This document shows positions 22,381-33,840 of a DNA stretch of 64,000 nucleotides, one piece after another (the stretch's first letter is position 1; the number at the start of each line of letters is the position of its first letter). The notes under the pieces are model-generated. The model saw only the letters and a program-made list of their open reading frames with translations. It had not been told where the DNA came from and ran no database searches. The translations under genes and the position numbers were made by a program. The stretch comes from Gnetum montanum (taxonomy: Eukaryota; Streptophyta; Gnetopsida; Gnetales; Gnetaceae), in NCBI GenBank assembly GCA_015680685.1, contig MNCI01004078.1, forward strand, positions 340,683 through 404,682, given 5' to 3'.

Positions 22381-23218
22381 TGATGAGTCATCATTTGGGT
22401 GACCGCGATATCACGTACGCGATATCATAGCCCAACCCGCGATATTGCATACGTGATATCGCAACCTGTCTCCTCATCTATAAATAAGAGGTAGACAGAA
22501 GAGTTAGGGGGGCATCATAGATCATTAGTTTTAGAGTTAGTTTTAAATTCAGTTTTCATTTTCTCTCTCTCAACCCTTTTCCTCTCCGTGTATGCCCGAA
22601 GTGTGGTGAATGTAATTATATGGCATCCTTATTCGAGTGTGACATACTTGGACATGCACATGACTGGCAATAAAGATCAAGATTACTTCATCATTGCAGC
22701 ATTCACTTAGATTAATCTTTAATTAATTATTATTTACTGCTTTCCTAGTTAATCTCTCTCACCGTTAAACTCATGTTAAAATGCAAAATGAGTACGACTT
22801 GATTACGAGCATTTAAGTGTGACTACTTGGTAACCCAATAGCCTACCTAGGATCTGCACTTGGTAATCCCAGTGGTAGTCGTGCATGAAGTCCAAGATGT
22901 GTACGGATAATCAAGGAACAAATGATCATTGCACTTAGGCTAGTTTAGATTCTCTCACCCTGTCTCTCCCAGATTAGTGAATATTACTTTCTATTGCCTT
23001 CAGGAGTAGCGTTAGATTAGAAGCCACATCATACACCTCACTCTAGACTAAACCATACGTGACAAAGCTAATACTAGTCTAGGTGGGAAGACAGCGAACT
23101 GCAACCTAAGGCTAACTGTCTAGATGCCACAACTAGTCCGTCTGCGGAGTTCGACTGGATTGCGCGTGTAACGCTCGTATTCGTATGGTTGAGTGTAGGG
23201 GTACCTCGCCACTCATCA
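22381..23218 (+). repeat. E1 3' LTR (838 bp), with two U3 palindromes
   Basis: Two tandem imperfect palindromes lie at 22405-22426 (GCGATATCACGTACGCGATA and TC) and 22439-22462, ahead of TATAAATA at 22479-22486. The R/U5 part matches the 5' LTR closely. It ends CTCATCA at 23218, followed by the target duplication ACTTT (23219-23223). Confidence 0.9.
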
Positions 23219-23223
23219 ACTTT

Positions 23224-23661
23224 ATGCTAGAAACTCATCATACTCATTTTTCCTTTCTAATGAACATTGGAATATTAAATGACTTAGAAAATGTAAATGA
23301 CATTGTAAAATTATAATATTAAATGACATTATAAATGGAAAGGAAATCTATTCTATGTGATATATTACAATGATGAAAAATAATCTTGATCTTTATTATA
23401 GTTCATAAATTGTATCTAGGAATAATCCCCTTGAATAAAGATACCATACAAGTGTTAATCATTATACTATGGACATTTACAACTAACTCTAACTTTATGA
23501 AAACAAACTACAAGAATTTCGCTAAGTGTTAACTAAAAACTTATTTTTGACATGATGGTGGGCTCATATTTATAAGTATGACCATGACCCACTACATCAT
23601 ATCTATGACAATGTATGTTGGGCTATGATATCATAGTATTTGATTTAAAGGTGTTTCATCA
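23224..23661 (-). repeat. E6 3' LTR, proximal part (U3), beyond E1
   Basis: On the minus strand the LTR starts TGATGAAAC at 23661 and contains a perfect 14-bp palindrome CTATGATATCATAG (23623-23636), a TATA-like TTATAAATATGAG (about 23560-23575) and R-region text. It continues at 14784 on the far side of E1. A polypurine tract (minus strand CATGGGGGTA) abuts it at 23662, so this is the 3' LTR. Confidence 0.75.
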
Positions 23662-23886
23662 TACCCCCATGACTAACTGAAAACTCATCCTTGAGTTCAA
23701 ACAAAAAAAGGATAGAGTTTATTACAAACTTGTAGGGTTACATGGACTTCAACAACATGACATATATACATGATTAAATTTACTATGAATGTCGCATCTT
23801 TGTTTGAGTGGTGTTACAAAATTATCATGCAATGCATGATTGACACATGATAACTACAAAATAAAACAAAACTCAATGTAGTGTAT

Positions 23887-24770
23887 TCATGTTCCTAGTG
23901 ATGGTGGCTCCTCCATTGGCCTTTTCCCTTTGTCATATGGCTTCTAGAATTAGTATTTATTTTAAAATGCTGTTAGATTTTCCTCTTCAGTTCTGGGATC
24001 ATGCACATCCATGCTAATTTAGTGATGTTTGCAAGTGTTGACACTTCTTAGGAACATGGTAGTTAACATTTTGTTAATGTTTATGTACCATGTTGCAAAT
24101 TGCGTTCTTTCTACCTTAAAGGTTCTAGCCATCTTTTGTAATTCTTAATGATTAATCATTCTTCTAGCTAGATTTTATGTAATATCTTTTTGATCTTGTA
24201 AGCTAGATTTGACTACTTAGAGCTCAAAGTTTATGATGTGGAGATTTTGCTATACATATTTTCTGTATGCAAACTCCTTTTCATACATGGAATATACTAT
24301 AGTCACTTATTACTCTAATTTTATCCTTAGACTGCCTACTATTAACATGCCTAAGTTAGCATAGCACAAATTTGCTAATCCCATATATTCTATCAAGTCT
24401 TAGATTTGTAGGTCTTCGTTCTTCAACTTAGCTTAGTGGACAAGGGTGAGACTATCCAAGATGGGTTACCAATTAGGTGTTTGCTATATGATGGATTTGA
24501 TTTTGGATTTAGCCATTTGAATTTATTTTTTGTCAATTTGCTCATACATGCCCACTTAATCTCTGAAATGTTCCTTGATTATTTCATGTTTTTTGACCTA
24601 ATTTTGCCATGTGCTAATTTCAATGACAAATTTTTATTTAACTACATAGACTTCTTCCATTAACAGGATTCTATTTTCACAAGCCAATTATCTTACGTCA
24701 AGGTAGAATCTAGTAAACTACTCTCTTAGTTAATGAATACTTTCTTTAAGTATGTTTTTCTATTTTGTGG
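23887..24770 (-). pseudogene. E6 ORF2, C-terminal part of the coiled-coil protein
   Basis: The minus strand encodes, with stops and shifts, the same coiled coil as E1 ORF2. LREQFTRFYLDVR and ACENRILLMEEVYV (about 24660-24740) match E1's LREKFIQVNQDIS and ARENRSLSMEEVRA. The end reads KRPMEEPPSLGT before TGA, matching the E1 C-terminus. The fragment stops at about 24770, where the LTR of G1 begins, so G1 inserted into E6 or a deletion joined them. Between 23676 and 23886 lies the E6 3' UTR, with nothing else visible. Confidence 0.75.
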
Positions 24771-25736
24771 TGTAGGGACACCTCTTCCAAACCTTTGTTC
24801 TTTCCTACATGTGTGTTTTGCAGGTTTTAGGCTTTGTGAAGATGTCATGTAGGTCAAGTAGATGTCTTGGCCAGGAGTGGTATAGTCATAGAAGACATCT
24901 TAAAATTGGAGGAGATGTCTTGTACAACGTTTAGACATCTCAAGTAAGATGTCTTATGTATAAATGAGATATTTTAGGCAAGACATCTTGGGCTAGGAGG
25001 AGATGTCTTACCAAAGGAGGAGACACCTCTTAAAAACAGTAGAAGCCTTAGTTGAAAGCTTGATTTTGTTAGGAGAGATCTTTCCAAGGTTATAGATGAC
25101 CCATATGACTAGGGAAACTTTCAAAATTGCCCATCTCAACTTGGGAAATAGTTACAGTAAGTTGGAAAATGATGGAAATAGCTGGAGAGAAGGTGAGAAG
25201 ATCATGGAAACAACCGAAGAATTTCAAGTTGAGTTGAGGGAAGTTTTCTAGGTTTCTTGTGTTCTTATTGTTCATGAATATTAATGGAATTCATAATTAT
25301 TGGTACAATAAGTGAGAAAGAGAGCTTTGAGAGTGGAGGGCTTAACAAGAGAGGATGTGATAGGATATTGAGAAAGTGCAATTGGTAATTGCAACTCCAA
25401 GGTCAATTATGTGATGTGTGAACCCATATGTTTAATTCTCTTATGTCTTACTTATAAGTTGAGATCTCAGTCTTGGGTTGTGGGAGAGATTTTCTATTAG
25501 TTGTGTATTGCATTGAGAATAGTCATTGTGTGGTTGTAGAGCCTCATGCTTTACAATATTATTTGAGTGTGAAAATTTTTGGATATTTATGGGTTTTGGA
25601 AACCTTGTTATAATCTTCTAATTGATTAATTGAAGATAGATAGTTTTCTTGTTTTCTAGTAAATTAATTATCCTTTCATTATATCTAGATTTAGTATTTG
25701 AAGGTAATTAACTAGTGGAGTGAACTTGCTCCAACA
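24771..25736 (+). repeat. G1 5' LTR (966 bp) of a Ty3/gypsy element
   Basis: It begins TGTAGGGACACC and ends CCAACA, four bases before a primer site. The U3 (24836-25027) carries about nine AGATGTCT / AGACATCT octamers in both orientations. No second LTR of this element is found in the window, so the boundaries rest on the primer site and the TG...CA ends. Confidence 0.65.
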
Positions 25737-25740
25737 TTAT

Positions 25741-25752
25741 TGGTATCAAAGG
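25741..25752 (+). other. G1 primer binding site, initiator tRNA-Met type
   Basis: TGGTATCAAAGG differs by two bases from the TGGTATCAGAGC complement of plant initiator tRNA-Met. It follows the LTR by TTAT. Confidence 0.75.
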
Positions 25753-25801
25753 TTTTTTGTTGTTCTTACTTTGAATTAGTTAAGGATTTTGTCAATTTTA
25801 G

Positions 25802-26990
25802 ATGGCACTTAAGAAAAAATAGGTTTAGGTCCTAAATATAGACATAGAGGGCATGAAGTTTGCCTTCTAGATGATGGTTGCTTGATTAGATGAAATTAGC
25901 ATAAAGGTAGACAAAAATGCATATTTTGACACGCAGAGGTAATGAGCATGCACGTTCAGATGCAAAAGTTTCATAACTAGGCAAAGACAAAGTGATTGAA
26001 AAGGAAAGATAATCTAGTTATGGAAGCGTAGGAAACCATCAACAAAGGATTTGCATGAAGGAAATCTTATTCCTCAAATGAGAATTCTGAGGGCTCCAAT
26101 TATGGTAAATACTTCTTCTCCAAGCAAGCTTGATAAGGAAGATGAGGCAAGGCTTGCTACAACATTCAAAAATGTTGCAAGAATACCATACATGTAGTTG
26201 AAGTCTTTTAACATTTTAGATGATACCAAGGCCTTTGAAAGTTTCTTGAAGGCACTTGAGAAGCATTTTTAGTTGGAAGAGATACCAAATAACTTGAGGG
26301 TACATATTGCTAAATCTAAATTAGAAGGTATGGGTTCTACTTGATGGGAAAAGAAGTCCCAATGTTATGAAAGACGAAATGGTCAATCCATTAGAGATTG
26401 GGATTTGATGAAATATAGGTTGAAAAGAAAATTTGAACAATCTTGTCAAAGACAAGAGACTATTATATTATAAAGTTGAAATTCCTAAGGTATGATGACA
26501 AGGTTGTCAAAGAATTTTACATTGAATTTTAGAATCTATTCCATCAAGCTAAATTGAACTAGGAAATATCTGAACATGATTCAATCTTTTTAGGAAGTCT
26601 CAAAATGACATACTAGTAGGAGTTGTCTTTTTATGAGCCACAAAATCTTGCTGATGATTATGATTTTGCAGTCAAGGCTAAGAAGAAATCAAGTGGATTC
26701 AAAAACAAGAGCAAACAAACTTCTAAGAGGAAGGAGAAGGGATCCAAATCTGAAAAGGGATCAAAGTACAAATCTGAATACAAGGATGGTAGCCATGGTA
26801 AGAAGACTGAAAGAGGTGATGAGAAGGACAAAGCCAAGAAGGATCAAGAAAAGGGAAGCAAGTATTAAGGTAGAAGCTCATCAAAAATCCAATGCTTCAA
26901 GTGTGGATAATAGAGATACAAGAAATGGAAATACCCACTTCACAAGGTAGTCAAGGACAAAGATGTGCAATCCATGGAGGTGGAGGAGAC
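25802..26990 (+). pseudogene. G1 gag
   Basis: The ATG at 25802 opens a frame broken by many stops. The gag core is at about 26200-26480 (DDTKAFESFLKALEKHF, PNNLRVHIAKSKLEGMGS, RRNGQSIRDWDLMKYRLK), a Retrotrans_gag pattern. A lysine-rich stretch follows (26680-26868). A broken zinc knuckle sits at about 26885-26935, where CFKCG is kept but two stops and a lost histidine/cysteine follow. Confidence 0.75.
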
Positions 26991-27059
26991 ATCAAACCAA
27001 GGTCTTTAGAGAGGTAATCCTAATGTTCCAAAAATTAAGGATATTTCTAAATTAAATTC

Positions 27060-29545
27060 GTGAGCATTTATGAGGAATGTGAATAGAGGAGAACACCCTA
27101 ATAGATAACTATTATTTTAGATTGGAGCTATATGTTTGCTTAGTAGAGAATGGTTACATGTTTTAATTGATGAGGAAGACCAAGAAAAAGTTATTTCTTC
27201 TAGAGCAATTGTTAGATAGAAGTTACTAACTAATTCTTATCCTAGAACTTATAAAGTGCATTGGTTGTCTAGAGATTTTTCCCAAGAGATGAGGGAACAA
27301 TGTACTTTAAAATTTAAAATTAAAGGTTTTCATAATTTCATGAAGTGTGATGTGCTTCTAATAGATTGTGCTAATGTAATTCTTAGTAGACCTTACAATT
27401 TTGACAATGATTCTTAATTTGATGGAGCAAGAAATGTATGGATTGTAGTTAGATTTGATGGAATCCATGGGTTGATTCCCATGATGGTTGAATAAGTGAG
27501 ATAGCAAAGCTCACTTAATGCTTCTTTAATCCTTCTAAGAGAGAGGGAATATATTAAGAAACTAGGTTTTGGTTTTTTTGTTATGATAACAGCTATTACT
27601 AACCATAATGATGTACAAGTTGAACTTCCTATAGGTGTACTAAGCTTGAAGGAGAAATTTCCCAAGGTGTTCAAAGGGAAATTGGATGGATTGCCACCTA
27701 TGAGAAATGTACAAAATTAGATTGATTTTATTGATAGTGCTACCATTTCAAATGAGAGAGCTTATTAGATGACACCAAATCAGTAGGCTAAATTGCAAAG
27801 GCAAGTAGAGGAGTTACTTGCAAATGGCTTTGTGAAGAAATTCATTTCATCTTGTGCAGTTTTAATAGTGCTAGTGCAAGGAAGGACAATAATGAATAGA
27901 GGATGTGCATTGATTTTATGGTAGTAAACAAGATAACAATGAGGTATGGTTTTCCTATTCCAAGGATGGATTGTATCCTTGATGCCCTTACCAATGTTGG
28001 AATTTTTAGTAAAACTAATTTGAAGAGTGGCTACCATCAAATCAGAATACCCACTTGGATAAGTGAAATGAAACTTATAAGACACCAGATGGATTATTTG
28101 AATGGTTGATGATGACATTTGGGCTCACAAATGCACCTACTGCATTCATGAGTTTAATGCATGATATATTGAAGGAATTAATTGGTAAGTGTTATATTGT
28201 CTTTTTTGATGATATTTTGGTGTATATCTCTAATGAGGAAGAGCACTTGGATCACTTGAGGATGATGTGTCTTACGTTGGAGGCATAGTTAGTGATTAAT
28301 ATGAAGAAAATTCATTTCTTCAAAAGGGAAATCACATATTGTGGCATGTGATTTCTAAAAACCAAAGTTAAATGGAAGCTACTAAGGTGAAGACTATTAG
28401 GGATTGGCCAATTCCTAGGAATCTTGGGGAGGTAAGATTATTCCTTGGTTTAGTAGGTTTTTATAAATGGCTCATAAAAAATTTTAGTGGCATTTCATGG
28501 TCTATGTTTGCTTTGTTGAGGAAAAATAAGGATTTTAGGTGGAATAATGAAACCCAAGGGAGTTTTGACTTGTTGAAAGTAAAGATTAGTGGTAAACTAC
28601 TATTTGCAATTCCATATTTTAAAAAGCTTTTTAGGTGGAGGTGGATGCAAGTGGAATGAGTCATAAGAAAGTAGGCATGTTACTTTCTTTTCAAAAAAGT
28701 TGAACAAGTTAAGGCAAACATATAGCATATATGAGAAGGAGTTATATAGTATTCTTTAAACAATCAAGCATTGGAGACATTACTTGTTGCCCAAAGAGTT
28801 CACCTTGATGACAAACCAAAAAGCACTTTAATTTCTAAACTTATAAAAGATGTTAAGTGCAAAGGATATGAAGTGGCTTGCACAGTTACAGGAGTTCAAT
28901 TTTGTGTTGAAGCACAAAAGTGGAAAAACCAATGTTGTGGTTGATGCTCTTTCTAGGGTGCATGTGGTTAATTTTAGTGTACCTCATGTTGAAGACATGG
29001 GTGATTTTTCTTCCGTGTATGAGCATGATGTTGATTTTGGATAGGTTTGGAGGAGTCTCAAAGAGCCATTGATGAGTAGGATATACTAGTGGAGGGACTA
29101 TCATATTCAAGATGAACTATAATTTAAGAATGAAAAGGTATGTGTTTCTAATTATGATTTGAGGAAAAAAAATTTTGTTTGAAAAGCATTGTGGTAGCAT
29201 GGAAGGTCACATAAATAGGGGTATAACTTTGGAACTTGTGGGTATGCATTATTTTTGGGCTAGTATGACAATAGAAGTTTTAAAATTTGTGAAGGAGTGT
29301 TTGACTTGTCAAAAGTTCAAAGAAGGTAAAGGAGTGGATGGACACTATATGCCTTTACCAATTCCCAAGGGTTCATGGGAAAGTGTGTCTATGGATTTTG
29401 TGAGTGGTATTCCAAAAATCAAAAGTGAAAACACTGTAATTTTTGTTATTATTGAGAGGTTTTCCAAGATGACACATTTCATTCTGTGCAAGAAGGTAAG
29501 TGTCATAGCCCAAGAATCTACAAGGTTTAGTTTTTTAATTTAATG
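27060..29545 (+). pseudogene. G1 pol: protease remnant, RT, RNase H, integrase N-terminal half (Ty3/gypsy)
   Basis: A degraded protease region (27100-27420) precedes RT. RT runs from about 27690 (LPPMRNVQ) through RQVEELLANGFVKKFISSCA, MCIDFMVVNK, FPIPRMDCILDAL, NLKSGYHQIRI and FGLTNAPTAFMSLMHDIL to VFFDDILVYIS at about 28197-28230, with FFDD in place of YFDD/YVDD. RNase H follows (about 28640-28970: YSIYEKELYSIL, LQEFNFVLKHKSGKTN, VVDALSRVH). The integrase zinc-binding region and start of the core (29175-29540: CLTCQKFKEGKG, GSWESVSMDFVSGIP) end abruptly at about 29545. There is no chromodomain, PPT or 3' LTR. Confidence 0.85.
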
Positions 29546-30229
29546 CATATGATTAATTAATGTTGTCACATGCGTTTCAACAAAGTAGCTCTAATATTCT
29601 TGGTTAAATCATAGGATTACATCATCATCATCATCATCATCATCATTGTTGTTGTTGTTACTAGTTTCCTACATAAGTGAATGCAATATGCTTGCTATGA
29701 TGTTTTGTTAAAGTTTTATATCCCTTATTTTACTACTATTGAAGCTTAGCCATAGATTTACTTTATATTTGATGATTAAATGTTGAAATCCAATTACCCC
29801 AAGAAGTTTCTCTTTTGTTAGTTATCATGACTTTACAAGTGTTTGGCTATGAATATTTATTTCTTTATGTACATTTGGTTATATATATCCAATCTTTAGT
29901 ATGTAAATTCAATTATTCACATTTATGCTTAATTATACACATCTAGTTGTGCATCTTTAATTTTCATTATGCACATGTGATTATATAATACTTTGTTCAT
30001 GGAGCAATTATCAACCTTGATCCCACCTAGACCATATCCCTTATTACCTTTTATTATTCAACTAGGATTCAAGTTTATTTTTAATTATAATTAAATATTG
30101 TATAAATTATCTTTGTTAAGGATGTACCTCAGGATGATGTCCTACCTAGAATTTGACCTTGCCAATGTATCTGGGAAATTTAAAAATATGTTTTTTGATC
30201 CTTGGTTCACTAGAATCATAGTCATGGTT
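29546..30229. other. Unassigned AT-rich sequence with an (ATC)n(GTT)n microsatellite
   Basis: The triplet runs at 29621-29660 are (ATC)n then (GTT)n. Repeated CACAT/CAATTAT text follows at 29880-30000. It lies between the break in G1 and the C2 integrase remnant and may be the 3' part of C2, but I cannot identify domains in it. Confidence 0.35.
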
Positions 30230-30412
30230 CTAAAAATATCACATTTACTAGTTTGCTCTATATCATTATTAAACTTATCATGCCTAGTAAAGTGTGGTTT
30301 CTTCTCTTAACAACATAATTTTATTGTAGATTTTAGGAAATTATTAATTATCTAATAATTTCCTTTTCATCATAGAATTCTTTAAATTATTTTGATAGAT
30401 ATTCATGTTCAT
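30230..30412 (-). pseudogene. C2 copia integrase, distal part (left of E2)
   Basis: On the minus strand this reads EHEYLSK, FKEFYDEKEIIR and, with breaks, RRNHTLLGMISLIM, the copia integrase GGEY-FKEFC-GI and NGVAERRNRTLLDMVRSMM region. It continues directly from the integrase text that stops at 36768, so E2 inserted between them. Confidence 0.75.
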
Positions 30413-31266
30413 TGATGAAACACATTTTTTCATCAGCTCCAACATTGGGTATCTAATGTTGGGGTCATGATGTGATGTTAGATATTCGATGTTGGATCTA
30501 AGGCATGATGTTGAGTATATGATGTTGTAGGATATACACCAGCCTACAAATATAGCACTTGGGCTCATGATTTCAATATAGTTTTTCAGTCAAAGTAGCG
30601 AAGCTCTTGCAGTTTGTTTTCTCCAAAGTTAGAATATTTTCTCAATGCCCGTAGTAGGAATCTGAGTGTGTATGGATCTTTGTTCGAACATCGATGTATC
30701 TAAGCATAGTAGTATGATAGGAGTAAAAACAAACTCTTTTGATAATCCTTGCAGCATTGAGAATAGATTAATGTTTCCTTTAATGCACTTTACTTTCATG
30801 CACTTTACTTTAATGCATTTAAATTAAGCAACTAATTTCCAGTTGTTAATGAACACGAGCACAACCACTTTGAGCATATATATAGTGCTTTGTAACCTAG
30901 TAATGGTTAATGTTTTATAGCTCAATAGCATTATATGTGTTTAGGATGTGTCTAAGAAAGTGGAATGGGTACTTGTGTTAGGCTAGCTAGGCAGTAGATG
31001 AATTAGATCTTAAATTACTTTACCTTCCATTCTTGTTGTAGGCGATTAAACCTATAAAATATAAAATAATAGAAATCATATGCCTCACTCTGGACTAAAC
31101 CATACATGACAAAGGTACCACTAGTCCACGTGGGAAGACAACGAACTGCGATCAAGTAATAGCGATCTAGATGCTACAACTAGTCCCATCCACGAAATTC
31201 AACTGAATCATGTGTGAACGCGTGTGATTCGTATGGTTAAGTGTAGGGGTACTTCATCACTCATCA
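30413..31266 (+). repeat. E2 5' LTR (854 bp)
   Basis: U3 carries three diverged copies of a quasi-palindromic unit (for example ACATTGGGTATCTAATGTTG near 30442, GATGTTAGATATTCGATGTT near 30475) upstream of a TATA-like TACAAATATAGC. The 3' end has the family text CATATGCCTCACTCTGGACT and TGTAGGGGTAC. Confidence 0.85.
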
Positions 31267-31290
31267 TTAGCACCGCTGTTGAGGATGGTG
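31267..31290 (+). other. E2 primer binding site, tRNA-Asp-like (degraded)
   Basis: TTAGCACCGCTGTTGAGGAT follows the LTR and is recognisable as a mutated version of the tRNA-Asp complement used by E1. Confidence 0.6.
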
Positions 31291-31391
31291 CTAGTTATCT
31301 AGATTAGTTATATCATACACGATCGCTGTAAAGGTATTAACGATATATCTTTCAAAAAATATTAAATCACACACACTATAAACCAATAACA

Positions 31392-33840
31392 ATGTCTCTC
31401 CCACACGGAAGTGACAATGCACTCTATAGCTAACACATTCATTAGAGAACTAATGAGATATATGATGAAGAAAATTGGAGTGAACAACCTTATGCAAGGG
31501 TTTCTTATGATCATGACCACCCTAACGAGACTCAAAGACTACATTCACCTAAGGTAGATAGTCTTAGAGGAGATGATGTAGGTCCTAAACTAGTGGAGGC
31601 CTGAAGGCTTAAGACCTCCTCAAAATCTAGAAATGATAAATCAAGGGACCTTGTAGAACACCATAGAAGCTATGGCAATCCTTCTAGTTCCTCATCCTCC
31701 TCTTCCCCTTCAACTTCTAGTTCTAATGAAGATGAACGTAGGTATGAAGATAAAGTTCCACCAAAGGGTCAGATTAAAAATCGAAATCAAACCCATGGAA
31801 AAAGTCAAAGACATCATTATGAACATAGATAGCATCATCACGATCGAATGAATATAGATGGAAATGTCCATCACAGCCTGTTTAATGGTGACAAATCCTT
31901 GCTAGTCACTAAGAGCTTAATGTAGATCACAAAGGTAGTAAAGATATCTTACAAGCATCGTAAAAAGAGTCACCTACCTAAGCTTGACATGAATAATATT
32001 CCTAAATTTGTAGGAGGTTACAATTCAAAACCAGAACATCATTTACAAGCCTTTCATGGTGCTTGTGCTTTCTACAACCTTGAAAGTGGATGACAAAAGC
32101 TTAAGTTCTTTTCTAGAACACTAACTGATAAAGCCGAAGTGTGGTATAGGTCATTGAGGCCAAAGTCAATTCAACGATGGTCCACGATGTTGGAGTTATT
32201 CAATGAAAAGTACCAAACCTATACGAGAGTGTCCAATTTGAGGAGACTGATCCAAGAGTGGAAGCAAAAAACAACATGAACCCCTTGGACATGGCCTTAG
32301 ATAGATACTATGCCTTACTAAATAGATGCCTGGGCAATGATTTCTCCAAGGAAAGGTAACTTTTCCACATCATAAATGGGCTTCGTAATGAAATAAGGGA
32401 GATCCTTGGGATGTATGCCCTAGGGCAATTATACAAGCTTCAAGCCCATCAGATTAAAGAGCTAATCGAGCATGTGGCAAAAGAAGAAGGAGAGAAATGC
32501 AAATGGAAGAATGTTGAGAAATATCAATGGGACCCAAATCTTCAATAGAAGGAAGTCTAGATCTATGGTAACAAGAACAAAACCGCTCTCAATAAGGTGA
32601 CCCTGCAATAGACCTTACTAATACAAGAGTTTATTGATGAACTAGATGCATAGTTTAATAGGATGTCCAAATGGGTGTATGAAAATGGTACAACTTTCAT
32701 TGAGACAGTTGAGGAGAGGATTGTGTAAAACAAGCTAGGCAATCATACTAAACAAAGGATACAGAACGAAGAAACAACTAAGAATACTTTTTGGCAAACA
32801 AGAAAAATAAGTAAAGAAAGTGAGGCTATAGACTCAACCACAGATAAAGATAATGGATGCGACATCTACATATATGACCACCTGAAGGGCCATTGCCTAA
32901 TTTTGTTGCATCTACAAGAGTATTGGATAGGTGCCTTAAATCTGAAGTTTGTGCAAAAGCACATGCCTAGACGATTTCCTCTCCCACAAGGTAATTATAG
33001 ATAGTCCCACAACTGACTGTACCATCCTAGGGGGACTTATTACCAGCCTCAACATGGTCATTGACTGTAGTGGCAACAACCACAGTCGTGGGGGAGGCAA
33101 CCACCACATCAGTACTATCTACCCTATCTATTGAAACCACAGGGATATTATGTTCAACACCTTGTTTCTCTAACTTGTTCTACATCTTCTACTTCAAATT
33201 GCCACTACCACTCTCCCGAGCACCATCAACCCATGACATCCCCAAAAATATCACCACATCGTGCCTCTTACCATCCAGCCTACCCTTGATATTCTCATAA
33301 TCCACCTTCTTATACACCGTTGCTAGCAACTCAAGAAGGTTTTGCATCACAATATCAACAAATGAATGTCACTTGTGCTATAAACGTGCATAAACATGTT
33401 GACACTAGTGGGTCTCAATTGCAACATAGGAAACATCCCTTCTGAAGGAAAGGTCGTAAGCCAAAGCTAACCACACATTGATCCACCGTATCATGCAAGC
33501 TAGAACAAGGCCAATCTGGTGCACCACCTTCCTTGTCTCAACCAATGTCCTTTGGTCATACACAAGGGCCACCATCCATTAGACTCCAATCCCAAATCCA
33601 AAAAATGAATCCAATAGTGTGGGGAGACAAATAAATCCATGCATACCATGTCATGATCAAGGGTAAAATCATGGGCTAGACATCCATAATGCCAACACAC
33701 CTAATATCCTGACCCATCGTACATGTAACAATTAAGTGTGTGACCAATGATTTTTCTACCCAGCCACCACACCACCAATAGACACCTGGTGGCTAGGGCA
33801 TGAATGGTTATCAATTTTTCATACATGCATATTAATCCTT
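31392..33840 (+). pseudogene. E2 ORF1: gag-like protein, broken
   Basis: The ATG at 31392 (MSLPHGSDNALYS) corresponds to the start of E1 ORF1. Next comes a Ser-rich stretch (31670-31720). The gag core at about 31980-32240 reads PKLDMNNIPKFVGGYNSKPE, HHLQAFHGACAFYNLE, DKAEVWYRSLRPKSIQRW and FNEKYQTYTR. A degraded knuckle (DIYIYDHLKGHC, about 32862) and a Pro/Gln/His-rich tail (WQQPQSWGRQPP, about 33070) follow, continuing with breaks to about 33840. Many TAG, TAA and frameshift changes show it is dead. It supports the E1 frame assignment where E1 is shifted. Confidence 0.75.

Larger units (their letters stand above)
14785..23218 (+). mobile_element. E1: complete non-autonomous LTR retrotransposon with gag-like ORF1 and coiled-coil ORF2
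   Basis: Both LTRs start TGATGAG and end CTCATCA. The 5-mer ACTTT flanks the element on both sides (14780-14784 and 23219-23223), so the ends are fixed exactly. A tRNA-Asp-like primer site follows the 5' LTR and a CATGGGGGTA polypurine tract precedes the 3' LTR. Inside are ORF1 (gag-like), an unsequenced gap, a spacer with its own promoter, and ORF2. No protease, RT, RNase H or integrase is visible; the 541-base gap is too short to hold them. It must therefore have been moved by another element's enzymes. The element is old, with many stops in both ORFs. Confidence 0.9.

Noticed and set aside
24436-24663. Plus-strand 75-codon frame
   Set aside because: It is the antisense shadow of the E6 ORF2 coiled coil; the same shadow exists in E1 at 21425-21655.
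29621-29660. (ATC)n(GTT)n as an RTE tail on the minus strand
   Set aside because: The bases next to it do not match the GGACAAAGCTAGG text that precedes the tail in the RTE copies here; treated as a microsatellite.
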